This document shows, piece by piece, positions 7,932 through 16,450 of a DNA stretch of 44,568 nucleotides. The translations under genes were made by a program, and so were the position numbers. The stretch comes from Candidatus Woesearchaeota archaeon (GTDB lineage Archaea; Nanobdellota; Nanobdellia; SCGC-AAA011-G17; UBA489), in NCBI GenBank assembly GCA_018658265.1, contig JABHVN010000045.1:1-44568 (forward strand), given 5' to 3'. The notes under the pieces were generated by a model that was not told where the DNA came from, ran no database searches, and worked only from the letters and a program-made list of their open reading frames with translations. The first letter of the stretch is position 1; each line of letters starts with the position of its first letter.

Positions 7932-8906
7932 TTAAAGGGCAAATAGTCCACCTAACAGGCCACCAATCAAAGCCCGAACTATAAAGAATAAGGAGATCGT
8001 AATTATAATTAAAACTGGTATGTACTTCAGTCCTTCTCTCTTTTTACCTTTAGAAATTAACCCTATGATCATAGATCCCATAACAGATGCAATAATCATC
8101 GATACAATAGTATATCTCACAATAAAACCTGGATCTATAGTTACCTCTGAAAAACTAATGGGCATATCAATACTTCCAGTAGTATCGGGTAAATCTACAT
8201 CTGCAAAAACAGTACTCATAATATCAATTAAAAATGAACTTAAACTAAAAAGAACTGGTGCACCAAAACCAATTGCTGCAAAAATAAAGATAACATAAAC
8301 TAACACATTAGATCTGATTCTTTCATCAATCATCTTCTGTTGTCTCAAATTACTTGCTGACTGAGATAATAAATCTACTAAAGAACCTCCACTTCTAACT
8401 CCTGCAACAATTAATTGCATGGACTTGTTCAACTTATTAGATTTAATTCTGCTACTCATATCTAACAATGCCTGATTAAAATCCTTACCCGTTGCAACAT
8501 CCTTACCTGCACGATTAATTTCTTCTTTGAAATTACCAAATTCAGGTCTAGCCGCGAGTAATAATGCTTTATCCAAAGTATAACCTGCTCTCAAGTTAGA
8601 TGCCATTAATTGTAATAAATCTGGTAACAACTCTTCAATGAATTTACCTCTTGCTTCAGCATTAAGTGTAAGCCATGAATATGAAACAAATTGAGAAATA
8701 ATGAACATTCCTAAAAACATTAGAAAGAAGTTTATTCCCAAAAACAAGGTTAAGAAGAATGATAAAACTAAAGACGTTACAAGAGTAACAATGAACATGG
8801 TAGAAAGATAATTCTCTAGAGGCTTGTCTATGTTAGCATAAACTAGCAACTGCCTATAAGCTAACCTTACTCTCTCAGGATATAGTCTTGAAATAAATCT
8901 TGCCAT
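7932..8906 (-). CDS. Type IV pilus platform protein, TadC/TadB-like (second of two)
   Basis: 324 residues of the type II secretion F (T2SSF) family. The N-terminus is followed by two adjacent membrane helices (about residues 35-80). Then comes the cytoplasmic F domain (LPDLLQLMASNLRAGYTLDKALLLAA, abbreviated by its LRAG core), with further helices near residues 205-240 and three or so at the C-terminus. Such proteins form the inner-membrane base on which the ATPase drives pilin extraction. The gene starts 1 nt after the stop of the other F-family gene (8908-9792). Together they resemble a TadB-TadC pair more than a single fused ArlJ. The assignment is firm at family level. Confidence 0.87.
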   Translation of the reverse strand: MARFISRLYPERVRLAYRQLLVYANIDKPLENYLSTMFIVTLVTSLVLSFFLTLFLGINFFLMFLGMFIISQFVSYSWLTLNAEARGKFIEELLPDLLQLMASNLRAGYTLDKALLLAARPEFGNFKEEINRAGKDVATGKDFNQALLDMSSRIKSNKLNKSMQLIVAGVRSGGSLVDLLSQSASNLRQQKMIDERIRSNVLVYVIFIFAAIGFGAPVLFSLSSFLIDIMSTVFADVDLPDTTGSIDMPISFSEVTIDPGFIVRYTIVSMIIASVMGSMIIGLISKGKKREGLKYIPVLIIITISLFFIVRALIGGLLGGLFAL

Positions 8907-8907
8907 T

Positions 8908-9792
8908 TTAATCGTAATTCATCAAAGAAGGTCTCCTAGCCTTAATAATTCCCATAAACATAATCTGCATGAAGAAAGTCATAACCAATATTCCGTAAAA
9001 TATTAACTTAACAACATTTTCATTTAACGAAATAAACGAAGATAATACAATAATAAATGTGGTTCCCAATGAAGGCGCAATAACTGCAATAAGCATATAG
9101 AATAAAGCAAGAGGACTTAACTGTCCACCATATTTCTGAATCTGAGTTAATTGTTCATCTGCAATACCCTTCATAACATCTTTAATCAAACTACCAATAT
9201 CTGCACCCGTTTTCATTCCATTTACAATTTGCCATAAAGATCTTCTAAATAATAATGAAGGGTTTCTTACTGCAAGGTCTTCTAATGCCTCAGATTGATC
9301 TCTTCCAGAATTAATTTCTTTAACTGCCCTACCTATCTCTGCAGAAAACTCCCCATAGTTTGCATTAGAAACATTAACTAAAATATTGAACAGTGGAATC
9401 CCAGCATTTAATTCTACATACATATCTTGCAATGCAGGTAATAAGTTTTGTTCAATTAATCTAATCCTTCTAGATGCAATAAGTTTAGGATAACCTAGCT
9501 GTTGGAAAAACATAAACGCAGTAAAGATAACTGCAATAAATACAGGCAATAATGGCGAAATTCCAAATTTCAAAGCTGGCAATGAAATAAAGAAAAAGAA
9601 TAATAACATTATTCCTGAAGATGCCATACACATACTAATGTAATCAATTGCATCGAGTTTAGATTCGGCTTGTTTCAAATGAACTTCTAAAAATGGAATC
9701 TTTCTCTCAAATCTTTGAGCTACCCCTCTTAATGGCCTTGCTAGCCTGTATAGTTTCTTCTGAGGTAATATTGAAAAAGGTATTTTGGTCAT
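8908..9792 (-). CDS. Type IV pilus platform protein, TadB/TadC-like (first of two)
   Basis: 294 residues of the T2SSF family. It has a basic cytoplasmic N-terminus, two membrane helices (about residues 55-100: ASSGIMLLFFFFISL and FIAVIFTAFMFF), an F domain (LLPALQDMYVELNAGIPLFN), and paired C-terminal helices. It overlaps the ATPase gene upstream by 4 bases (ATGA arrangement) and is followed after 1 nt by its paralogue. The three are therefore translationally coupled parts of one secretion motor. Which of the two corresponds to TadB and which to TadC cannot be decided by eye. Confidence 0.87.
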   Translation of the reverse strand: MTKIPFSILPQKKLYRLARPLRGVAQRFERKIPFLEVHLKQAESKLDAIDYISMCMASSGIMLLFFFFISLPALKFGISPLLPVFIAVIFTAFMFFQQLGYPKLIASRRIRLIEQNLLPALQDMYVELNAGIPLFNILVNVSNANYGEFSAEIGRAVKEINSGRDQSEALEDLAVRNPSLLFRRSLWQIVNGMKTGADIGSLIKDVMKGIADEQLTQIQKYGGQLSPLALFYMLIAVIAPSLGTTFIIVLSSFISLNENVVKLIFYGILVMTFFMQIMFMGIIKARRPSLMNYD

Positions 9793-11273
9793 TTTTCATC
9801 ATTTCCACTAGCTCCTGCTCTTTTCAGGACTGCTTCTGGATCAGTATAGTACTCTCTCATAACTGCACCAACATCATTAACATTGCTGATATCTTCTTTA
9901 ACCATCCATCTAAGAATTCTCTGTTTTCTTTGCAAATCTCTATTAATTTCTTCCATAGACATACCAGTAACTCTACTCAATTCTGAAAATAATCTTAATG
10001 GTGCAGAATGTTCAACCATTTTATCTGTTGATGCTTTCCACCTATACAAAATATTTGGTTTAACTGTCGATCCTGATTCATCCATTGAAGGAACAAATTC
10101 ACCAACCTGTAAACATCTTCTAAAACCTAATCTTCTATCTCTAAACATTACAACATTTAGATTTACACCTGTTAACAAATTCTTTGGAACTTCAATAGGA
10201 GGATTAGTCAAACGTTGAATAGTTTCTTCGACAGTATCTGCGTGAACAGTAGCATATACTGAGTGACCAGTATGCATTGCTTCGAATAATACTTCTGCCT
10301 GTGCTTTCTTTCTCATCTCTCCAAGGATAATCCTATCGGGCCTCATACGTAAGGAGTTAATTAACAAGTCAAGCATAGAAACTTCTCCTTTTCCTTCAGG
10401 GTTAGGTTGTCTAACTGTTAGTGGGCACCAATATAGGAATTTTGGTAATTGGAGTTCTCTTGTATCTTCAATACTTACAATTCTTTGATTGGGAGGAATA
10501 AATGGCATACAGATATTCAAAAATGAAGTTTTACCAGAAGCAGTTCCACCACTAATCAATACATTCATTTCATATTGGATTGATAACCAAATCAATGAAA
10601 GAATTTCTGGAGTAACTGTATTATTCCTTACAAAGTCTACCATTGTCCAAGGGTCTCTAGAGAACTTACGGATTGTGATAGTATTTCCCTTTGTAGATAT
10701 AGGGAACAATACTGCATTCGCTCTGTCCCCAGTAACTAAATGTGCATCTAATAATGGCGTCAATGCACTAATTTGCCTTCCAACCCTTCTACCAATAATA
10801 TTAGAATAATTAAGGATCTGCTCTTCATTAGTTGGAACAATATTTGTTTCTAACCAACCATGTGCTTTATGATAAACTCTTACTGGTTCTTTGGATGAAG
10901 TAATAACAATCTCTTCTAAATTTTCATCATTTAGAATATACTCGATTTCGCCAAGGCCTAACATATCTTGCATTAAAACATTTGTTAAGAAATTAACCGT
11001 CTCTTCAGTTAAACTAGAAACTCTATCTTTGAAAAGTTTTTTAGCTTTAGTTTCAAATCTTTTTTTAATAACTGTGATTGCTTTGGGATCAACTATTTCT
11101 TTATTACTAATTGAAACTTCTGTAATTAGTCCATCTTTGATATGGTCCATTAAAGCTCTTGTAGCAACTGTTAATTTAGGTACAGACATATGATAAGTCT
11201 TACTAAGTCCTTGCCCACCTAGAATAGAAACATCAAGAACAAGGTCATCTGTTTTAACCTTATACTCTTCAAT
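9789..11273 (-). CDS. Type II/IV secretion ATPase (TadA/VirB11/ArlI-like) with probable non-canonical start
   Basis: Hexameric ATPase that powers pilin assembly. Walker A is GGTASGKTS, Walker B RIILGEM, and the His box is HTGHSVYATVHAD; the Asp-box region reads SIEDTREL. The first canonical start is ATG at 11189 (466 residues). The same frame is open further upstream with no ATG, GTG or TTG. It encodes IEEYKVKTDDLVLDVSI and then a link to MSVPKLTVATRAL, which looks like the N-terminal beta-strand domain of archaeal members. The best start is therefore ATT at 11271-11273, touching the stop of the upstream gene, giving 494 residues. A frameshift fusion or sequence error is the alternative. It overlaps the next gene by 4 bases. 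Family assignment is firm; the start is an inference. Confidence 0.82.
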   Translation of the reverse strand: MEEYKVKTDDLVLDVSILGGQGLSKTYHMSVPKLTVATRALMDHIKDGLITEVSISNKEIVDPKAITVIKKRFETKAKKLFKDRVSSLTEETVNFLTNVLMQDMLGLGEIEYILNDENLEEIVITSSKEPVRVYHKAHGWLETNIVPTNEEQILNYSNIIGRRVGRQISALTPLLDAHLVTGDRANAVLFPISTKGNTITIRKFSRDPWTMVDFVRNNTVTPEILSLIWLSIQYEMNVLISGGTASGKTSFLNICMPFIPPNQRIVSIEDTRELQLPKFLYWCPLTVRQPNPEGKGEVSMLDLLINSLRMRPDRIILGEMRKKAQAEVLFEAMHTGHSVYATVHADTVEETIQRLTNPPIEVPKNLLTGVNLNVVMFRDRRLGFRRCLQVGEFVPSMDESGSTVKPNILYRWKASTDKMVEHSAPLRLFSELSRVTGMSMEEINRDLQRKQRILRWMVKEDISNVNDVGAVMREYYTDPEAVLKRAGASGNDEK

Positions 11274-12355
11274 TACTCTTCTTCCTTCTTTTCCCTCTTT
11301 TTCTTCCGTAATTCAACATCACCTACTGTTGGATAATAAAGAGATATCAAACCCTCATCTTTTAATATCTTTCCCCATTCTTCTGATTCCTTTTTGGATA
11401 TGTTAAAGATACCGCTTACTTCCTCAATAGTTAATTTCTCCTTTTCATTAACCAAATCTAGTAATTTATCTATGTCTGTGAGACTATCTCCTGTTGTAAC
11501 CACCACATGTTCTTCAGTCTTCATATTTTCCTTAATCTCTTTTACAGAATCATCTGATTTAATCTTGTATACCTTTTTCTTATGCGCTAGCCTATCTTTA
11601 ACATCGAACATAATAATTCCCATTGAAACAACAACTAATCCCAAAATAACATAATATGCACTACTAGAGATTAATTTCAATGAATCTAACCAATATCCTA
11701 TTAAGAAGTTCCCGCTCAACACAAGCCCAGAGCCCAAACCTAAAACAACAAAAATTAAAAGAATTAATGAGAAAAAACTTTTATGTTTTCCTTTACTATA
11801 GATACTTAATATTACTTTTTCAACTTTATCTATCGGCCACCCAGAAGAAGTACATGCCTTAACTATTTCCTGTTTAGGAACATTATTCTTCTTAGATTCA
11901 AGAATATAACTTTTTAATTGATCTAACTTTTCTTTATCTTGATTTTTGCCAACCTTCTTTGTTTCAGTTTTTACATCTTTGTTAACTGATTTTCCAACCA
12001 TTTTAGGTTTTCTTTTCAAATGAAATAAATGTAACAATTTACTAAAAAATGTAAATTTAGCTTTATGTTTTTCTGGTTCAATTTCTAATTCAGGTTTTTT
12101 CTTAGAATTAACATCATAGTATGTCCAAGAAATATCATTGTCACTCTTCTTTGCTTTTGATGCAATTGGCTTCAACTTTTTTTCTTGAGGATTTATTTTT
12201 TTTAATCTTACAATTTCAAATACAGAGAATGCTACAATCAAAACACCTGTAGTAGAAGTAAAAATTGCAAATATTGCTTCAGTCAATAAAAAATAAATTG
12301 ATGAGATAGATAAAACTATTCCTAATACCAATAGAACCTTGAAAAACCTCTCCAT
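11273..12355 (-). CDS. Membrane protein of the pilus operon with winged-helix-like C-terminus
   Basis: 360 residues, not recognised by name. Two hydrophobic helices lie at residues about 5-27 and 30-48. A long basic cytoplasmic linker follows. A helical motif (YILESKKNNVPKQEIVKACT, then SGWPIDKVEKVI) resembles a small UBA/helix-hairpin domain. Two more helices lie near residues 195-250, and a terminal segment (KLTIEEVSGIFNISKKESEEW) resembles a winged helix. The stop touches the proposed ATT start of the secretion ATPase, so it probably works with the pilus motor, for instance as an anchor or regulator. That role is inference from context only. Confidence 0.7.
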   Translation of the reverse strand: MERFFKVLLVLGIVLSISSIYFLLTEAIFAIFTSTTGVLIVAFSVFEIVRLKKINPQEKKLKPIASKAKKSDNDISWTYYDVNSKKKPELEIEPEKHKAKFTFFSKLLHLFHLKRKPKMVGKSVNKDVKTETKKVGKNQDKEKLDQLKSYILESKKNNVPKQEIVKACTSSGWPIDKVEKVILSIYSKGKHKSFFSLILLIFVVLGLGSGLVLSGNFLIGYWLDSLKLISSSAYYVILGLVVVSMGIIMFDVKDRLAHKKKVYKIKSDDSVKEIKENMKTEEHVVVTTGDSLTDIDKLLDLVNEKEKLTIEEVSGIFNISKKESEEWGKILKDEGLISLYYPTVGDVELRKKKREKKEEE

Positions 12356-12378
12356 CCTGTTATAATCAGTCCTAATTT

Positions 12379-12390
12379 ACTTATAAATTA
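12379..12390 (-). promoter_or_regulatory. TATA-like promoter of the pilus motor genes
   Basis: On the minus strand, ATTTATAAG (about 12388-12380) lies about 25 nt before the ATG at 12355. It falls in the 45-nt gap after the last pilin gene, so the motor genes can be transcribed separately from the pilin genes. Confidence 0.5.
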
Positions 12391-12400
12391 TTTGCCCTCA

Positions 12401-13486
12401 CTAATTAAGATATTTTAATCTCACGCCGCCACCAATTGTATCTAAAAGTGGAGGTCCAACTCCGTAAGAGGGAGGACTAACAAAGTAAATATCATGTTGA
12501 GCAGCTTCACCACTATCCCTTAATTTGATATCTACAGCAATTTCAATATTTCTTTCCAGACAATGTGTTTGAGAACTCCCAAAGTAAAAGGATTTAAAAT
12601 ACCCACTAGAACCGCTACATCCCGTAAATGTGTCTGGTAGAGTTAAAACTAATCCATCGGAAGTTTCTTCCCAATAGTCTTCAGAAATAAATGGTTCACT
12701 TTCTGTGGTATTAACCCAATTTAACTCCAACGTATTATTATTTCCCCCCATTTCCATTTTTAATTCATAAACATTTTCGAAGGAAGTTCCTAATGTCAAA
12801 AGATCTGCCCTTTTAACGCCCATAGTTTTTTCCTCAACAGGGTTGCTTTGATAGTGGTTGTATGTTGTAATATTTAAACAATTCTGGCAAGGGGGAACAA
12901 CATTGCCAGATTCTTCAGCCATGTATAGTTGAAGATCTTGACTCCATATTGTAATATTAATGCTTTCAGTATTAGTCTCATTGAAACCGTTCAGATAAAT
13001 CAGATTTTCTGGCCAAGTTGTAAGGTCAATATACATTTTCAAATTATTGGCTAGGTAAAATCTACTAGAGTTAGTAGAAAATCCTCCAGAACCTATACCT
13101 ATCGGAAAATCATTCTTTCCTAAAAATGGCCTTCTAAGACTAAAGTTTAAACTTTGACTAGACTCTGTTCTATTTTTTAAAATTTCAAATTGATCTAAAA
13201 TATCTGTTTCATAAGATTGAGTTTCGTTAGCAAATTGAGTTTTAATCCTTATCATATTTCCATCTACAGAAATATCATGTGTACCATTCATTCCATTCAT
13301 AACCATTCTGCTCAAAGTTCTAGAAACAGAATTATCTAGGTTGTATAGTCTTTCACTTTCTCCAAATTCCTTAATCCTTTCTTCAGAAGTTTCAGAATGA
13401 CCTACAATAACATTTGCAAAAGCAAGAAGAGTCAAGCTAACAAAAACCAATCCCAATGTCATCAAAATTCCTTTTTTATTGTACAT
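12401..13486 (-). CDS. Pilin-like exported protein (sixth in the pilin cluster)
   Basis: 361 residues. The N-terminus, MYNKKGILMTLGLVFVSLTL, has two Lys and Gly before a hydrophobic helix of about 20 residues. This resembles a class III (prepilin) signal, although the Gln/Glu usual after the cleavage site are missing. The rest is extracytoplasmic, rich in Asn/Thr/Ser with many N-glycosylation sequons, and has a Cys pair (PPCQNC). It ends hydrophilic with no second anchor. It starts 1 nt after the stop of the preceding pilin-like gene. It may be a minor or tip pilin, or an accessory surface protein held by its N-terminal helix. Confidence 0.7.
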   Translation of the reverse strand: MYNKKGILMTLGLVFVSLTLLAFANVIVGHSETSEERIKEFGESERLYNLDNSVSRTLSRMVMNGMNGTHDISVDGNMIRIKTQFANETQSYETDILDQFEILKNRTESSQSLNFSLRRPFLGKNDFPIGIGSGGFSTNSSRFYLANNLKMYIDLTTWPENLIYLNGFNETNTESINITIWSQDLQLYMAEESGNVVPPCQNCLNITTYNHYQSNPVEEKTMGVKRADLLTLGTSFENVYELKMEMGGNNNTLELNWVNTTESEPFISEDYWEETSDGLVLTLPDTFTGCSGSSGYFKSFYFGSSQTHCLERNIEIAVDIKLRDSGEAAQHDIYFVSPPSYGVGPPLLDTIGGGVRLKYLN

Positions 13487-13487
13487 T

Positions 13488-14294
13488 TTATTCAGGTATA
13501 TCTCCCTCTATCCATACTCTAAATGAAGCTTTGTGAGTCCCTTCAAAATGACCATTCGCATCAAAAGCTGCAAACCATCTTGACCCCCCACCAATAAATT
13601 GGTTTGTAGGGACATCTCTAGAAGTATTCAATGTGTACGCAGGATCATCTAAGGCTTTCACCCAATTTACAGTAAACGTATCTTCCTGTTGATTATTAGA
13701 AGCAATTCTTATTAGCTCCGTATTGGGAGAAGTTTGCAAATCTTTAACTCTTTCTTTAGTAGTGTAGGTACATTTTTCTCCAACATTACAGACAGAAGTC
13801 ATAGGATAATAAATTCCATTATGCATTACTAAAAGTAATGGTTCTACAGAAGTCAAACCATTAGTAATTACGTTTGCTTGGAGGTATAAGTCTCCACCAT
13901 TAGTCAAAGGTTTAAGACCAATTCTTTGAGTGTAAGGTTCAGAAGGACCCATAGGAATATCACAATTTCCAAAACAAGGAGTTTTAGCAGCATCATGAAG
14001 TAAAATTGTCATGTTGTACCCATTAGGTAAATAATCTGAAACAAGTAAACCATTAACCCCATCTTCAGAGATATAATTGTGAATGGATTCTACGTCTCTA
14101 AATGCACTATCCAATCTTCCCGCTTCATCATACATTGCAATTACATCATAACCCCTTTTGATTACTTGAGATTGAGATAGTGATTCTTGAGAAGTTGTAG
14201 TAAAATAATAGGTCGTGTTAATCAACATAATTAAAACCACTGAGATTGCAATTGCTCCATCTAAAGCAAAAATAATTCCTTTCTTACATCTCAT
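13488..14294 (-). CDS. Pilin-like exported protein (fifth in the pilin cluster)
   Basis: 268 residues. It starts MRCKKGIIFALDGAIAISVV: a short basic leader, Gly, then a hydrophobic helix, a variant seen in archaeal minor pilins. The mature part is Thr/Asn-rich with four Cys (TPCFGNC and VCNVGEKC), which could form two disulphides. It overlaps the preceding gene by 4 bases and is followed by another pilin-like gene after 1 nt. It probably belongs to the pilus fibre or its tip. Ligand or surface target is not visible in the sequence. Confidence 0.72.
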   Translation of the reverse strand: MRCKKGIIFALDGAIAISVVLIMLINTTYYFTTTSQESLSQSQVIKRGYDVIAMYDEAGRLDSAFRDVESIHNYISEDGVNGLLVSDYLPNGYNMTILLHDAAKTPCFGNCDIPMGPSEPYTQRIGLKPLTNGGDLYLQANVITNGLTSVEPLLLVMHNGIYYPMTSVCNVGEKCTYTTKERVKDLQTSPNTELIRIASNNQQEDTFTVNWVKALDDPAYTLNTSRDVPTNQFIGGGSRWFAAFDANGHFEGTHKASFRVWIEGDIPE

Positions 14295-14829
14295 TTACTT
14301 AGGATCACCTCGATAATAGCAGGCCTATATGGTCCATCAGTTTCATTTTGGTACAGGATATCCCTTCCTAAATTAACAGAAAACTTACTTCCGCCGCTAA
14401 CTTTTCCAAATACATACATTTCTTCTGAATCATTATTTCTTATTCTAATTCCCATACGATACTGTCCTGCATGGAATATATCTCTCAAGGCTTCTTCAGG
14501 AGTAACACTGGCATCTCCCAATTCATCTAACGCATTAGTTTTACCTACGGGAATTTTCAATTCTTCCCCCACCAGTCCAACAAATTTAATTTCCTCATAA
14601 GTTATCCCACTTGTCAAAGTTAGATAATCCCAATTATCTGGCTCTCCAGGAGTTTTCAACATTAAGTCTGAAACTTCAAATGATTTAACAACTAAATCAT
14701 CATATTCCATTCTATTCAATAATCTAACGTGGTATAGGTTCCAAAGAACAGAAGTTATAGTAATCAAAATAATAAATATTCCTACGGCTACAAATAAGTC
14801 AGTTATTGCAGCCTGACTTTTTTTATCAT
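14291..14829 (-). CDS. Pilin with start and signal peptide split by a frameshift at a run of seven A
   Basis: The in-frame body from 14767 lacks a plausible start: its first candidate is a TTG inside the membrane helix. Upstream in the same frame the codons read KKSQAAITDLFVAVGIFI, a class III pilin signal and helix, but with no ATG, GTG or TTG before a stop at 14852-14854. An ATG at 14829-14827 overlaps the previous pilin's TGA as ATGA, as expected in this packed operon, yet it runs M-I-K-K and then out of frame to a stop at 14803. A one-base (-1) shift at seven A (14818-14824) yields MIKKSQAAITDLFVAVG. Product is about 179 residues. The cause may be a deletion, an assembly error, or a real slippage site. 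Confidence 0.72.
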
Positions 14830-15458
14830 TTAGATACTTTAGATTTTTTATTTAACACACCACCTAATTTAATTTCCATAACTTCTGAGATTAATTCTTT
14901 ATCGCCAACAACTCTCAAAAGCTGCACTTCAAATTTTCCAGATTTACTCATAGAAAATACCATTTCTTTATCACTAATAAAGTTTAAACTCTTTTCTTCC
15001 CCGTTCAATAACAGGGTCATCTCTTCATCAAAGTTTTCTCCAATGATCTTGACATTTGTTCTATCCGTACCATCAATACTACTGATTTCTGGAGAATTAC
15101 CAATAAAAATTCCTTCATCTGTATTAATAATTTCAATTATGCCCCTATTGGCATTATAGTCCTCAATAGAAGGTGTCAAAGGTATACTGGATTCTTCATT
15201 GTAAATCAGCCTATTGTCTACAATGGAATATCCATTAATAGATGCAACTGCAATAGAATTTCCAGGACCTAAACGAGAAACAGTTTCAATAGCATCTCTT
15301 AACACTGCGGCCTCTTGAACTCTAATTCCTTCACTCCATTTATCATTCAACCCATCTACAGTTAAAACACTAATTGGTATTGAAGTTGCAAGAACTATTC
15401 CTACAAGCATTATTGTTTCAATTGATGCCACTTGCCCCTTCTTGTTTAGAAATTTCAT
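14826..15458 (-). CDS. Pilin with a probable IPT/TIG-like C-terminal domain
   Basis: 210 residues. The N-terminus MKFLNKKGQVASIETIMLVG is a clear class III prepilin signal: basic leader, Gly, Gln, then Glu within the hydrophobic helix. A conserved pilin segment follows (LRDAIETVSRLGPGNSIAV). Residues about 120-195 (PEISSIDGTDRTNVKIIGENF, by its core NVKIIGENF) resemble an IPT/TIG immunoglobulin-like fold, which would be unusual as a display domain on a pilin. The gene starts directly after the stop of the preceding pilin. The next pilin's ATG overlaps this stop. The TIG assignment is by eye and moderate in strength. Confidence 0.8.
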   Translation of the reverse strand: MKFLNKKGQVASIETIMLVGIVLATSIPISVLTVDGLNDKWSEGIRVQEAAVLRDAIETVSRLGPGNSIAVASINGYSIVDNRLIYNEESSIPLTPSIEDYNANRGIIEIINTDEGIFIGNSPEISSIDGTDRTNVKIIGENFDEEMTLLLNGEEKSLNFISDKEMVFSMSKSGKFEVQLLRVVGDKELISEVMEIKLGGVLNKKSKVSK

Positions 15459-15866
15459 TCAAATATTTTCCTCTAATCGAAGAACTCCTTTTTCATTTAT
15501 GGCCTTCCATTTACCTGTGCCCAAGAGATAATCTTCAGATAATTCTCCCTCAAAGGTACACACAACTTCTACTTCAGTATTCGAAGTTTCTACATCCCCC
15601 ACAATAATCAATTCAGTTGTGTAAACATCAAACGTATGAGGGGTTCTAAATGTTGCATTATATCCATCTCCTAACGCTAAAACCCTATTAATCGCACTAG
15701 AAATTTGATTACAATCATTTTTTTTATCTATAATATCTCTAGTTCTTTCAACATCTATTTTTTTATTAAATGTCATTACAGTTAGGAGCAAAAAAATAAT
15801 AAGTAAAACTCCCACAGAGTACATAATCTCGATACTTACTTGCCCCTTCTTATTTTTTCTTAACAT
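15459..15866 (-). CDS. Class III type IV pilin
   Basis: 135 residues from the ATG at 15866, which is 1 nt after the stop of the upstream pilin. An ATG at 15899 would add 11 residues inside that gene and is less likely. The N-terminus MLRKNKKGQVSIEIMYSVGV has the KKGQ.SIE signal, with processing expected after Gly by a prepilin peptidase not encoded in this window. The helix continues to about residue 33. The C-terminal part is beta-rich with two Cys (DCNQIS and VVCTFEG). It is probably a structural pilin. Confidence 0.82.
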   Translation of the reverse strand: MLRKNKKGQVSIEIMYSVGVLLIIFLLLTVMTFNKKIDVERTRDIIDKKNDCNQISSAINRVLALGDGYNATFRTPHTFDVYTTELIIVGDVETSNTEVEVVCTFEGELSEDYLLGTGKWKAINEKGVLRLEENI

Positions 15867-15867
15867 C

Positions 15868-16296
15868 TTAACTAATGCTGATATTAACTCCTGTTTCATT
15901 TATACTAGACACTTTCAAATGATATGTTCCAGCATTAATCGGTAACTCTCCATACAAGAATGGTTTCACAGAGGCATGCACATCCGAGATACCTCCATAG
16001 AATTCAACTTTCAAAACAATTTCATTTGTATCTCCAAAATTTTCCCCATTATGGAATTTAGATTCAATTACACCTTTGGGGAGAGTAACAACAACAATTT
16101 CTTTTGTACCTGGGCCAATGGAATGAACTGCATCTACAGCTTTAGACAATCTACTGATAAAACTATCAAGTTGACTTGCCTTAAGTGCATTATTTGTTTC
16201 TAAAAAAGAATAATGTACGATTGGAATGAAAAAAAACAACAACAGTCCAATAAGAATAACATACTCAATACTAGCTTGACCTCTCTTTTTCCTCAT
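15868..16296 (-). CDS. Class III type IV pilin, first gene of the pilin cluster
   Basis: 142 residues. MRKKRGQASIEYVILIGLLL is a textbook archaeal class III prepilin signal (basic residues, Gly, Gln, Ser, Glu at +5). A mid-protein segment (FISRLSKAVDAVHSIGPGTK) resembles the SIGPG/LGPG segment of the pilin at 14826-15458, indicating that the two are related. It is promoter-proximal: a TATA-like box lies about 25 nt upstream. As first gene with the clearest signal, it is the best candidate for the major pilin. Confidence 0.85.
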   Translation of the reverse strand: MRKKRGQASIEYVILIGLLLFFFIPIVHYSFLETNNALKASQLDSFISRLSKAVDAVHSIGPGTKEIVVVTLPKGVIESKFHNGENFGDTNEIVLKVEFYGGISDVHASVKPFLYGELPINAGTYHLKVSSINETGVNISIS

Positions 16297-16315
16297 ATAT
16301 TACACATCGAGTATT

Positions 16316-16328
16316 CAAACCTATAAAT
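16316..16328 (-). promoter_or_regulatory. TATA-like promoter of the pilin cluster
   Basis: On the minus strand, GATTTATAGG lies about 25 nt before the ATG at 16296, giving a nearly leaderless message for the first pilin. Confidence 0.5.
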
Positions 16329-16450
16329 CTTTTGATACTCATTAGTTAACAAAATTTATCAAATATCTGCATAGATTAGCTAGTTTGGCAAACAGAAAAT
16401 CATTTAAGTATCGGACTCGTCTTAAAACAAAACTACGGAGGTGTTTTGAC

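Noticed and set aside
15866-15899. Start of the second pilin at the ATG at 15899
   Set aside because: It would overlap the previous pilin gene by 32 bases and put 11 extra residues before a normal prepilin leader; the ATG at 15866, 1 nt after the upstream stop, fits the operon's tight spacing.
16385-16450. Longer N-terminus for the small Cys-rich protein
   Set aside because: The extension runs through a clear GGAGGTG ribosome binding site placed 7 nt before the ATG at 16451, and it is basic and unlike the rest of the protein.
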